From: Prorocentrum cordatum
Lineage: Eukaryota > Sar > Dinophyceae > Prorocentrales > Prorocentraceae
Assembly (NCBI GenBank): GCA_963575745.1
Contig: CAUYUJ010020282.1
Location: 249,315-313,314 of the forward strand
Length of the DNA stretch: 64,000 nt
Direction of reading: 5' to 3'
The position numbers were made by a program, and so were the translations under genes. This document shows positions 53,443 through 62,362 of the stretch, piece by piece. Every line of letters begins with the position of its first letter. Positions within the stretch are counted from its first letter, which is position 1. Under the pieces are notes generated by a model, which did no database searches, was not told the DNA's origin, and saw nothing but the letters and a program-made list of their open reading frames with translations.

Positions 53443-53772
53443 CAGTAGTAGTAGTAGTGGTAGTGGTGGTAGTAGTAGTAGTCGTAGTAGTAGTAGTAGT
53501 AGTAGTACTGATAGTAGTAGTAGTAGTAGTAGTAGTAGCAGTAGTAGTAGTAGTCGTAGCTAGTAGTAGTCGTCGTAGTACTAGTACTAGTACTAGTACT
53601 AGTACTAGTACTAGTACTAGTACTAGTAGTACTAGTAGTAGTACTAGTAGTAGTAGTAGTAGTGTTAGTAGTAGTGATAGTAGTAGTAGTAGTAGTAGTA
53701 GTAGAAGTAGTAGGTGTAGTTGTAGTTGTAGTAGTTGTAGCAGTAGTAGTTGTAGCGGTAGTAGTCGTAGTC

Positions 53773-53818
<46 letters not shown>

Positions 53819-53858
53819 CAGTAGTCGTAGTAGTAGTAGTAGTAGTATTAATAGTAGC

Positions 53859-53892
<34 letters not shown>

Positions 53893-54160
53893 CCAGCAGT
53901 AGTGGTATTGGTAGTGGTAGTGGTGTTGGTATTGGTTCTGGTAGTGGTGGTGCTAGTGGTAGTGGTAGAGGCAGTGGTACTTTTAGTGGTATCCGTACTG
54001 GTAGTAGTCGTAGTAGTAGTCGTAGTAGTCGTAGTAGTAGTTGTTGCTGTCGTAGTCGTAGTAGTAGAAGAAGAAGAAGCGGTAGTGATACTGGTATTGG
54101 TAGTAATCGTAGTTCCAGTAGTAAGAGTAGTAGTAGTAGTAGTAGTCGTAGTAGTAGTAA

Positions 54161-54197
<37 letters not shown>

Positions 54198-54400
54198 CGT
54201 AGTAGTAGTAGTAGTAGTAGTCGTAGTAGTAGTAGTAGTAGTAGCAGTAGTAGTAGTAGCGTTAGTAGGCGTAGTCGTTGTAGTCGTAGTGGTACTCGTC
54301 GTCGTCGTCGTCGTCGTCGTCGTAGTGGTAGTTGTAGTTGTAGTGGTTGTGATAGTTGTAGTTGTAGCAGTAGTCGTAGCGTTAGTGGTAGTTGTAGTTT
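52645..54400. repeat. Giant (TAG/AGT)n tract
   Basis: About 1.75 kb of GTA/TAG repeat with CGT, TGT and GGT variants. It includes ACTACT-oriented sequence near 53300-53360, an ACTAGT hexamer run at 53576-53640 and CGTCGT at 54298-54325. The 365-439-codon open frames are artefacts. Confidence 0.97.
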
Positions 54401-54559
54401 CGGCGGCGAACCACCACCCCCCTGTATAATGGTTCGCCTGTGTGGCGAAATGTTTGGCCAGTGTCTGACAATTGTTTTGACTCATTCTTCCCTCAGCTGT
54501 TGTGGGGGACTCTTGAGCACTGGGGCGAGGAACAGAGGGAAACAGGAGTGGTAGAATAA
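54401..54559. other. Unassigned unique sequence
   Basis: Contains an imperfect inverted pair, GGCGAACCACC and GGTTCGCC. No gene. Confidence 0.4.
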
Positions 54560-56135
54560 GGAGGAGGAGAAGGAGGAGGAGTACCATACTAAGAATCCAA
54601 CCGGGCGATGTTGCAATACACCCTCCCATCCCAAGCCCCCTGCTTATGCGCCCCTCAAAAGTCCTTCTGCTCACTAGAAGAAGCGCCCCCTTGAAATACC
54701 AGCACGGTTGGGCCTGCCATTAGGGCCAGGGCCCCGTTTGGAGAACGAATCCCATTGCATCTTCCACACGCTCAATCCATTGCGCGAGCAACTATGATAC
54801 AGATCAACGGGCTGTCCAGCGACATCTGGTTTTCGAAGAAGGACCATCCCCCATCCGTGTAACAGCTGAATCAGCTCACGCGTGCACTCAGGGGCTTCGG
54901 GGAAGTTCCGAGCGACATCCCCTGTAAGCAAGCCGCCAGGGATCCGTGCAGTCCTGCGTGCGTTGAAGTTTCGAGCCGTTGGCCGTCAGAGCCAACGGCG
55001 CCTCAGGCGAGAGTTCCTTTCTGAAAGGTGCGAGCCTCGCAGTAAACAAAAAAAATGCGCGCGGCGCTGGGGCGAGAGCCCCGCTTTGAAAACGATCAGT
55101 GCTCAGCCCTTCTGGCTGTTGTACGATTCGGGGACGACTGCTCGCGGCGCCACGGCGAGAGCCCCACCTCTGGACAGGGAGCCGCCCTCCACCCGCGAGG
55201 CTGGCACAGAGCTTGAAAACAACGTCGCGCGGCGCTGAGGCGCGGGCACAGGTGTGAGCACAGGGAGGGAGAGGGCGGAGGAGCCAGGGAGGCAGAAGGA
55301 GAAGGAGGAGAAGGAGGAGGAGGAACGAGGAGGAGGAGGAGGAGGCGGGGGAGGAGAAGGTAGGGCGCGAGGGCAGGGAGGACACCTCCGTACTCTGATG
55401 ACCCGAAATGGGTCAGACAGGCTCAAACATTTGCCGAAGCACCGTTTTTGGACTTGCTGCACAGGTTGAAGGCGAGTGTGCGCGGCGTTGAGGCGAGAGA
55501 CGCAATGTTGAACAGGAGCCGGCTTCCAATCAGTGAAATTGTTGCAGCCGTTCGGGGCGAGCGCGCGCGGCACTGAGGCAACGGCCACACGTCGAGCAGG
55601 AACCGCCTCCCATCCGTGGAGCTGGTGCTCACGTTTCGTACGATTGAGCGCGGCGCGGAAGCGAGAGTCGCATCTTGAAAACCACCCACCCTCCATCCTT
55701 GAAGCTGTTGCGAACTTTCACGAATGTGCGCTGTGCTGCGGCAGGAGCCGCAGTTTTAAGAGGGGCCGCCTTCCATCCGTGAGGTTGTTGCAACCGTGTG
55801 TGGCGCATTTGCGCGGCGCTGAGGCGAGAACCACATTTTGAAAAGGAGCCGCCCATCCGTGAAGCAGCTGTAAACTTTCAAGGCCAATGCGCGCGGCGCG
55901 AAGGCGAGATATTTGTTTAGAAAAAACCGCCGTCCAACCGTCAGATTGCGGCACACGGCGAAAATATATGCGGCGCTAAGGCGGGGGATTCATTTTGAGA
56001 TTGATCCGCCCTGCCTCGTGGAGGTGTTGAAATTTTCAAGTTTCAGGATCATTAATGGTGAGGCAGTCTCAGGCGAAAGGCCCAGCCTGCCCTCCCGGCA
56101 CGTCTGGGGGTGCGACCTAGAAGAACATTCAGAGG
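54560..56135 (+). repeat. Compound element with 83-bp array, copy A
   Basis: A GGA run (54560-54580) leads into about 340 bp of unique sequence (CGATGTTGCAATACACCCTCCC, then CTTATGCGCCCCT), then about eleven 83-bp units, then an end motif (TCAGGCGAAAGGCCCAGCCTGCCCT) and GGGGTGCGACCTAGAAGAA. Copy B at 61565-62270 has the same order. The array is broken by a GGA tract at 55290-55365. Confidence 0.75.
54920..56050 (+). repeat. 83-bp-unit tandem array, copy A
   Basis: The unit core GCGCGGCGCTGAGGCGAGAG, then CACATTTTGAAAA, CCGCCCTCCATCCGTGAA and GTTG.AA.TTTC, recurs near 55063, 55145, 55229, 55482, 55567, 55650, 55731, 55814, 55894 and 55971, about 77-85 bp apart. Unit-to-unit identity is moderate. 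No gene is encoded consistently. Confidence 0.9.
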
Positions 56136-56170
56136 AAGAGGAGGAGGAGGAGGAGGAGGAGGAGGCGGAG
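56136..56170. repeat. (GGA)n
   Basis: Short GGA run immediately after the array end motif, as also seen after copy B. Confidence 0.9.
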
Positions 56171-56189
56171 CTGAGCCGTCTTGGGAGCT

Positions 56190-56660
56190 CAGCCGTTTTG
56201 GGGTGCTGCAGGGTCGTCTTGGAGGTTTTATGGGCGGTCTTCGGACCTTATTGAGGGTATCTTGGATCATCTTGGAGGTCATATACAGGCATCTTGGCCG
56301 ACTTGGAGGCCGCGCCCTCTTGTGTCTCATGGGCCGTCTTCTGGCGATCTTGAGGCTCTGTCAGGCCACCTTGGACACTGCTAAGCCCGAAAAGTTGAGA
56401 ACGTTGAAAGGGAAAAAGTTAATCTGCTTCTTAGAAGCCTTTTAAAGGCTCTCTTGGACCGCCCTCGGGACGTCTTGGGGGCCTCTTGGGCTATCTTCGG
56501 GCATCTTCGGCCGTCTTCGGTGTCTCTGGCCGTTGTGGAGGCCATCTGGGGCCGTACTGGCCGTCTTGAAGGCCTTCTTGGAGCCATCCTTGGCGGGAAG
56601 GCCGATGGGATGCGCCGGCGATATGCGCCGAAGGCCACTTGTACTATCTTCGGAGGGCCA
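56190..56660 (+). repeat. GCC.TCTTGG-type dispersed repeat, copy 4
   Basis: GGGTCGTCTTGGAGG, ATCATCTTGGAGGTC, CATCTTGGCCGACTTGGAGG and GGCCGTCTTCTGGCGATCTTG. Similar to copies at 26589, 30725 and 40010. It contains an internal A-rich break (56394-56430). Confidence 0.85.
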
Positions 56661-56758
56661 ACATGAATTCCAAAATCTGACACGCCAAGTCACCCCTCCG
56701 CAGGTCACGGGGTGGCGGATCCAGTGGCTTTCGGCCCATCCGCCGCCGTGCTTGTCAC

Positions 56759-56899
56759 CGAGCGCGGTCCACTACTCGCAAAGTGCCTACTCGCAAACGT
56801 CAGAAAAGACGTCTGCTTCGATGTAATTTATCGCAGATCCTCCGCGGGGGATCCAGGCCAGTTGCGAGTAGTCACTTTGCGAGTAGTGGAACGCGCTCG
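56759..56899. repeat. 39-bp inverted repeat with 63-bp loop
   Basis: Arms 56759-56797 and 56861-56899 match as reverse complements at 36 of 39 positions (core CCACTACTCGCAAAGTG). Within each arm CTACTCGCAAA is itself duplicated. Could form a long hairpin. Confidence 0.9.
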
Positions 56900-57071
56900 T
56901 CTAGCTTGGGCAGGTGCACAATATTTAGCACAGTGAGCTCGAAGGGAGGTAATGCGTGTGAAGGTGCTAGGGCTGAGACTGGCAGGCTGACTCTTCCTCA
57001 TCCTCTCTCGGCCCCTCTCCTCCGCCCCCCTCCTCCGCTCCCCTCCTCCTTCCTCCCCCTCATCCCCACAG

Positions 57072-57211
57072 GCCACGCCCACGCGAGAGTTCGAGGCACG
57101 CATCATACCCTTCGAGGTGACAGGGCCTCACCTCCACTTTTGCATCCAGATCGTTGGCGAGATGAGGACGTACCCGGTCGATCCTTCTTTTCATCACCAT
57201 CCCTTTCTCCC

Positions 57212-57242
<31 letters not shown>

Positions 57243-58118
57243 CTCCTCCTCCTCCTCCTCTGCGACTCATCCGCTTCTTCCTGCCCCTCGTCCACCTCCT
57301 TCTCACGTCCCTCCTGCCCCTCCTTGCCAGGTCGATGGGGGTTCTGTTCACCAGCCGCGCCCTGGACCCTGCTCCTCTGCGGAGATCGTCCAGGGCGCGG
57401 AGTCGCACCAGCAGAACGACGACGACACGTGCAGCTTCACCCTCTCGAGCAACCGGGCGTCCCTGCCGCCCTGGGCGCAAGGCCCCCGCCTTCAGAAGGA
57501 GGACGACTCCGACTCCTTGACCGTGTCCAGCTTGAGCGGCGTGCGCCCGCCGCCGCGCTGGCCGCCAGAAGGCCCGAGCCAGGTGCTCCTCTGGCAGCAA
57601 GGCGATGCCTGCGCCGACCCCGCGGCGCCAAAGCCTGGCGACCCGCTCGACCCGCGCGCCGTCCTGCCGCAGTTCCGGCCCCGCCCCGCGGCCGCCCTGG
57701 CAGCGCCGATCGCGGAGGCCCTGCTGCACCACAACTTCCTCCTGCCAGGATCCGCCTGCTGCCCCTGGCACCAGGCGCGCGGTCGGGCACTTCCTGGGGG
57801 TCCCCAGCCGCGGGAGGGGGGGGGGGGCGGGAGCAGCCGAGGCACAGGCATGCCCTGTTGAGGCGGAGCAGGAGCAGCACAGCTCGGCCGTGCCCTGGAC
57901 GATCTGGATTGCGCTCTCGCCTGTGGTCGGTGGTTCCAAGACGGGGCCCCGAAGCCTGCAGGGAAAGACACGGGATCCCAAGCCGAACCTTCACATCTCG
58001 AGGCCGCCAGTCCTCAGGGCCCCCTCCCTCGGGTGCTCCACCTTCGAGCCGCCGACCTGGGGAGACTCTGGCCCTCTGTCTGCTCCCTTGGCCCACCGCC
58101 TCGGGGAGGGCCGACGAA

Positions 58119-58217
<99 letters not shown>

Positions 58218-58480
58218 CGCGGCGCCGACGAGGCCGCGGACGAGGCGCTCTCGGCCGCCGCGGCGCTGCGGCGCACGGAGTGCGACGGGCGCTGGGCGCC
58301 CCACGCGGGCTGGCAGTGCGCCGCGTGCCTCGGCGTGCTGCCCGCGGGCGCGGCCCGCGGCCCCTGCGGCCTCTGCGGCGCGGCGCGGCCGCCGAGCCCG
58401 CGCCCGGGCGGCGGCGGCGCGGAGCCCGGCGGCGCCGCAGGGGCGGCGGCGCGGGAGGGCGGGTGGAAGGGCCAGTCCCT
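57072..58480 (+). CDS. Multi-exon gene with poly-Asp run and CxxC finger, unknown function
   Basis: Exon 1 follows CCCCACAG: 57072-57176, ATPTREFEARIIPFEVTGPH and HFCIQIVGEMRTYP. An intron at 57177-57330 (GT-AG) joins it to exon 2 from 57331, VDGGSVHQPRPGPCSSAEIV, DDDTCSFTLSSNRASLPPWA and ALLHHNFLLPGSACC, open until 57861. Where exon 2 splices is not resolved. A later exon in the frame of 58119 has 33 Asp codons, then LSAAAALRRTECDGRWAPHA and WQCAAC with a second pair at CGLC (C-x2-C-x12-C-x2-C, codons at 58317, 58326, 58365, 58374), as in small zinc fingers of RanBP2-like type. The product might be a nucleic-acid or protein-binding factor. The family is not recognised and upstream exons are probably missing. 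Confidence 0.5.
57177..57330 (+). other. Intron with 7-bp direct repeat at splice sites
   Basis: GGTCGAT occurs at 57176-57182 and 57330-57336, so the junctions share sequence. The GT-AG choice gives a clean frame join (phase 0; length 154). The interior is a CTC/TCC polypyrimidine tract (57195-57260). Confidence 0.65.
58119..58217. repeat. (GAC)33 trinucleotide run
   Basis: Thirty-three uninterrupted GAC codons. In the gene frame they encode poly-Asp; other frames give poly-Thr or poly-Arg. Flanking Asp-Glu before and Arg-Gly-Ala-Asp-Glu after favour the Asp frame. Confidence 0.97.
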
Positions 58481-58483
58481 TAA

Positions 58484-58610
58484 GCATCGCTCGGACGTGT
58501 GGATGTTTCCTTCGGCGAGGACCATCGAGGAGCATCCTGGATCACTTTTGGCGAGAAAGCCACGCACGAGACCGAAAAAAAAGCACAGGGAATGGACGTC
58601 CGAGCGATGC
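58484..58610. repeat. 15-bp perfect inverted repeat bounding 127 bp
   Basis: GCATCGCTCGGACGT at 58484-58498 and its exact reverse complement at 58596-58610. Size and structure fit a tiny foldback element or MITE. No target duplication was seen. Confidence 0.85.
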
Positions 58611-58654
58611 CCAGGTCCCAGACCTGACCGCGCCGCAGCAAAAATCCGGGCGGG

Positions 58655-58800
58655 AGGTTTTGGGCCATGTTCGGCCCCCGGGGGCCCTCGCCGGGCCTCG
58701 GGACTGTCAAAGAACGGCTCAGGATGAGAAACCGGTCCTGGGGAAAGGGTCGGGACTGCTGGGGACGCCGTCCTGAAAAAATCAGGACGTCGCACGATTG
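58655..58800 (+). repeat. Dispersed repeat R1, copy 2, with hairpin
   Basis: GGCCTCGGGACTGTCAAAGA and GGATGAGAAACCGG align with copy 1 at 7083. The terminal hairpin CGTCCTGA-AAAAA-TCAGGACG at 58769-58789 occupies the same place as the copy 1 hairpin, with a different stem sequence. Confidence 0.7.
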
Positions 58801-58923
58801 GGGAGCCTCTGAGCGGCGAAGGTGTCGGGGCTGCAGAGACGGGGGTCAGGGCAGACCGGGGGGTCTCCCAGAGCGCTGGGGCTTGCAGGAGCCTGGGGGT
58901 GCACTGACCCGGGCTTGGGTACA

Positions 58924-59121
58924 GGGTCGGGCCGGACGAAAGGGGGGGATCGGGAAAGGGGGGGCTACGAAATCTGCTGAATGCAGCTGATTTCGGCCCC
59001 ACCGAGGCGCCCATTTCTCGATACATGGGCGCCTCCCGGCGCCGGGAGGCGCCAGGAAAATCAGCTACGTGAGCTGATTCTCACCCCCCCCTTTGCTATC
59101 CCCCCCTTTCGCCCGGCCCGA
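58924..59121. mobile_element. Foldback (hairpin) element, about 200 bp
   Basis: The left arm begins GGGTCGGGCCGGACGAAAGG; the right arm ends CCCTTTCGCCCGGCCCGAC, its near reverse complement. Arms extend about 65 bp with CAGCTGATTT and G7/C7 runs, and enclose a perfect palindrome, GGCGCCTCCCGGC-GCCGGGAGGCGCC (core at about 59030-59054). ACTGACCCGGG sequence lies on both sides. Confidence 0.8.
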
Positions 59122-59158
59122 CAGGATCATGCAGGATCCTGAGGGATCCTATAAGGCG

Positions 59159-59195
59159 TGACTGACCCGGGTCTGGACTGACCCGGGTCAGTAGA
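59159..59195. repeat. CTGACCCGGGTCAG palindrome and duplicate
   Basis: GACTGACCCGGGTC occurs twice in tandem (59159 and 59176). The second copy completes the 14-bp perfect palindrome CTGACCCGGGTCAG. A related TGACCCGGGCTT lies at 58904. Confidence 0.85.
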
Positions 59196-59371
59196 TCCCC
59201 GAAGAAAGAGTCAACGCGTATAGTAAGGATGCGCGGTAAGGATGCAAGGGCTTGGGATGGCCATGTGTAGACGTTTTTCGGACGAGGCCGGCCAGCGAAG
59301 GTCGCTGACGAGGGGCCAGAGGAGCAAGGATGCAAGGGGAACCTTGGAAGGTTGCTCATCCTTGCTATGCT

Positions 59372-59521
59372 CAGGAGAGGAAAAAACACACAGACACAAT
59401 TAATCGGCGACTCCCAGAAAATATAGGAAAATATGGGAAGTGGGGGGCAAGACAAAAATCCAGAAAATCTGTGAAAATATGGGGAATATTTTTATTTGTG
59501 TGTATTTATTTGTGTGTCCCA
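59372..59521 (+). mobile_element. Introner-like family, copy 2
   Basis: CAGGAGAGGAAAAAACACAC, GACACAATTAATCGGCGACT, CCCAGAAAATATAGGAAAAT and ATGGGAAGTGGGG match the reverse complement of the intron at 28121-28272. The tail TTATTTGTGTGTCCC matches the intron-end side of that copy. Whether it sits in a transcribed gene is unknown. Confidence 0.8.
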
Positions 59522-59680
59522 GTTCCCCTTCATATGCGGGTTGACTGTATCCCTATCCGCGCCCTCGCGGTCTGGGTTCCAGGGCGCGACCCCGTGGATG
59601 CGCGGGCGCACGGGCGCCCCGTATCCGCGGGGCTGCGGCCCAGGGGCCCGGCCCGCGAGGCCTCGGATACGAATATGTTT

Positions 59681-59790
59681 CAGGAGAGGAAAAAACACAC
59701 AGACAATTAATTTTCGATTCCCCAGAAAATATGGGAAAATATGGGAAGAGGGGGGGGGAAGGCAGAAACCCAGAAAATGTGTGTCCTGGG
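59681..59790 (+). mobile_element. Introner-like family, copy 3
   Basis: CAGGAGAGGAAAAAACACAC, AGACAATTAATTTTCGATTC and CCCAGAAAATATGGGAAAAT follow copy 2 by about 310 bp in the same orientation. It ends AGAAAATGTGTGTCC. Confidence 0.8.
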
Positions 59791-60339
59791 GCCCCTGAAA
59801 TGTTCTTCGCCCACGAGGTACGATCGAAGCGTGACGGACGTCATCAATTGGTGCGCAGAGCAACGGCAGCGCCTGCCCATGTTTTGGCCCAGTTCGCTGT
59901 CGGCGTCGCCGCGGACGTTGATAATTACACGAGGCCGCCTGCGCAACAGCGGCCGCTGTCGGTTTCGGATCAGGTTGAGCATCGGACCAATTTTTGTCCG
60001 CACCCATTCTGAGCGTTCCAATCGGGGGAACGTAAGACTCGAGTAAGCCAGAACTCGGGTTTGCCGACTTGTTTCTGACGAGCGCGTCCTGGATTTTGAC
60101 GGTCCCGTTTTCGTGGGATGTCTGCAGCGGGAGCCTGCCTCAAATTTCAGATTGGGCCTCGCCATTTTTATGATGGCCCCCGCGAGGCCAGCCCGAGTCC
60201 CCCGTACCCGAGTCTTACGTCTCCCCGATCCAAAAAGAGGCGTCCTCTGAGGTCTGGTCGTCGCCTTCTGCTCGCACCAGGAGGGGGCCCCCGATGTGCC
60301 CCGCGTCCCGCGTCGTGACAAAGAGAGCACGGCAAGAGG
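59791..60339. other. No gene; contains a 209-bp inverted-repeat unit
   Basis: Arms 60021-60045 and 60205-60229 match at 22 of 25 positions (core ACGTAAGACTCG). The interior includes AACTCGGGTTTGCCGACTTG and CCTCGCCATTTTTATGATGG. It may be a small MITE. Surrounding frames have no recognised domain. Confidence 0.6.
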
Positions 60340-60440
60340 TTTGTGGCCGTCGCCGCCCTGGCCGGGCCCCGGGAGCGTCGACAAAAACGACTCTGAGGAG
60401 CTGGTCCCGGGGAATTCGAGCAGGGGATCGACTTCAGAGT
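60340..60440 (+). repeat. Dispersed repeat R1, possible copy 3
   Basis: CTGGCCGGGCCCCGGGAGCG, then CAAAAACGACTCTGAGGAGC and GGTCCCGGGGAATTCGAG, parallel copies 1 and 2 over about 70 bp with more divergence. Confidence 0.45.
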
Positions 60441-60784
60441 TGAGGTACCCCAGCATTTGTTTTTTCATGTTGAAGCTATAGACGAACACGTCTAATTCTC
60501 ACAGGTCTAGCAAAGTTCTACGCATTGTCCATTGATTCGAAGCGAGAAATCAAGGTTGGGGTAGATCAAGTCTGTAGTCGATCCCTCACTCGAGGGATGG
60601 GTCGAGACCTCCGGGGGTCGACGTTGTGACAAGATCGCGACGTCGGGGGCCTGGGGGTGTCCGGTCGATGCCCTCCTCCATCCCAGCCCGAGAAGTGCAG
60701 CAGAGAGGCTGGATCCAGAGCTTCGGTTGTCGTTTTGTTCGCGATGTCGGATCGCAGAACCTCTTGTACCCAGAAGGCCCACTT
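60441..60784. other. No gene seen
   Basis: Mixed sequence. GATCCCTCACTCGAGGGAT at about 60579-60597 is a short inverted repeat. Confidence 0.45.
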
Positions 60785-61065
60785 CCCCCCCCCCCCCGCC
60801 GGCCTCCTGCTTCTCCCTGCTCCATGCTGCCTGTCTCTGGATCCCAGCCGCCTCCCCTTCCTCGTCTCTCCCTTTGCTCTCTCTCTCTCCTCGGCTGCTC
60901 CTCTCCATACCTACCTGCCTGCCTCGCTCTCTCCTCCATGCTCCCTTACGTCCATGCCTCGTTTCCCTCCCTCTCCCTACATCTACGATTTCCCCATCCC
61001 TCCTCGTGAGCGCCCGTCCCTACCTCGTCGTCTGTTTTCTTCTCGTATTACATTTTTTCCTGATG
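60785..61065. repeat. Pyrimidine-rich tract
   Basis: Poly-C at 60785-60797, then CTCTCC/TCCC-rich sequence. Pro/Ser/Leu frames only. Confidence 0.85.
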
Positions 61066-61254
61066 GAGAAATCTGTTAGTGCATTCGTGGACATAGGGGG
61101 AGGTCACTCGAAGGAGGGGGAAACTTGACCACCGTCGGTGCAGCCAGGGATCCCTCAAATGCACCCCCGCTCTGAGCCCCAGGGTGGGGAGGACCTCCAT
61201 TGGTCCAGAGGGCGCCAACCACTTGCACTGCGGGATGGCGGCGTGGTGGTAGCA

Positions 61255-61580
61255 AGGAGGAGTAGGAGCAGGAGGAGGAGCAGGAGGAAGAGGAGGAGGA
61301 GGACGAGAGAGAGAGGGAGAGAGCAGGACGAAGACGGCAGAGGACAGCAGACGCCGCAGCAGCAAGATCAGGAAGACGAGGAGGAGGAGGAGGAGGAGGA
61401 GGAGGAGGAGGAGGAGGAGCAGGAGGAGGAGGAGGAGGAGCGTGATGATGAGGACGTGGAGGAGGGTTGGGAGGGAGGAGCTGGAGCGCAAGGAGGAGGA
61501 GGAGGACGACGACGATGACGAGGAGGAGGAGCAGAGGGGGGAGGAGGATGAGGATGAGGAGGAGGAGGAGGAGGACCAGT
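61255..61580. repeat. (GGA)n microsatellite
   Basis: GGA/GAG repeat blocks at 61258-61305, 61375-61440 and 61485-61578 with AGGACG, GATGAG and GACGAC variants. Confidence 0.95.
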
Positions 61581-62270
61581 GTAAACCCAAGAGTCATCAA
61601 CGATGTTGGAGTAAACTCTCCCTCCAAGCTCCCTCTTCATGGGCCCCTACAACGATTCATTTCCATTGGTGGAACTGCCTCGTTGGAAGACACCCGTCTG
61701 AAGACCCTAAAGCATCCCAAAACATTGTGCTCTGGATTCCAACGCCACGGATCAACCTGACGTTTGCGTCGTGACGATCCTGCATCATACCCGCATAACC
61801 GTGAATCCATCCAACACACAATTTCTGGTACGTTGATGGTGGGAGTACGTGAAACTCTCTTGACTTGAGTAAACGGATGTGCGCGGCGCTAAGGCGAGAG
61901 CCACATGTTGAAAAGGAACCGCCCACAACCCGTGATCCTCTTGCAAGAGTATTGCGAGAGCCACGTGTTGAAAACCACTCGCCCTCAATCCGTGAAACAC
62001 TTGCAATGTTCTATAACGAATGTGCGCCGCGCTAAGGCGAGAGCCACATTTTGAAAACGACCCGCCCTCAATCCGTGAAGATTTTGCAATTTGCTCAAAC
62101 GAATGTGCGCCGCGCCAAGGCGAGCGAGAGCCATATTTTGAAGACGGCCTGCCTCCAATCCGTGAAACTCTTGCAAGTGTTGGGCGAAACGCCCGGCCCG
62201 CCCTAAAAACTGGCCTCGGGGTGCGACTGGGAGAAGTTGTATATAAATGGGGTGCGACAAGAATATGGAA
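61565..62270 (+). repeat. Compound element with 83-bp array, copy B
   Basis: Same order as copy A at 54560: a GGA run, CAACGATGTTGGAGTAAACTC, CTCCCTCTTCATGGGCCCCT, a unique stretch, four 83-bp units (61870-62180; cores near 61886, 62029 and 62112), the end motif GGGCGAAACGCCCGGCCCGCCC at about 62184-62205, GGGGTGCGACTGGGAGAAG, then GGA repeats. Confidence 0.8.
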
Positions 62271-62362
62271 TGGAGGAGGCGGAGGAGGAGAAGGAGGACG
62301 AGCAGGTGGTGGAGGAGGAGAAGGAGGAGGAGCGACAGGAGGAGCGGCAGGAGGAGCATCAG
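62270..62362. repeat. (GGA)n microsatellite after copy B
   Basis: GGAGGCGGAGGAGG-type repeat with GCAGG and ACGAGC variants. Confidence 0.9.

Noticed and set aside
53355-54674. A 439-codon minus-strand Thr-rich protein and plus-strand Val/Ser-rich proteins
   Set aside because: Pure products of the (TAG)n repeat. No start context, domain or conserved segment.
54920-56050. CRISPR-like array (83-bp spacing)
   Set aside because: The units are diverged along their whole length and have no repeat-spacer alternation.
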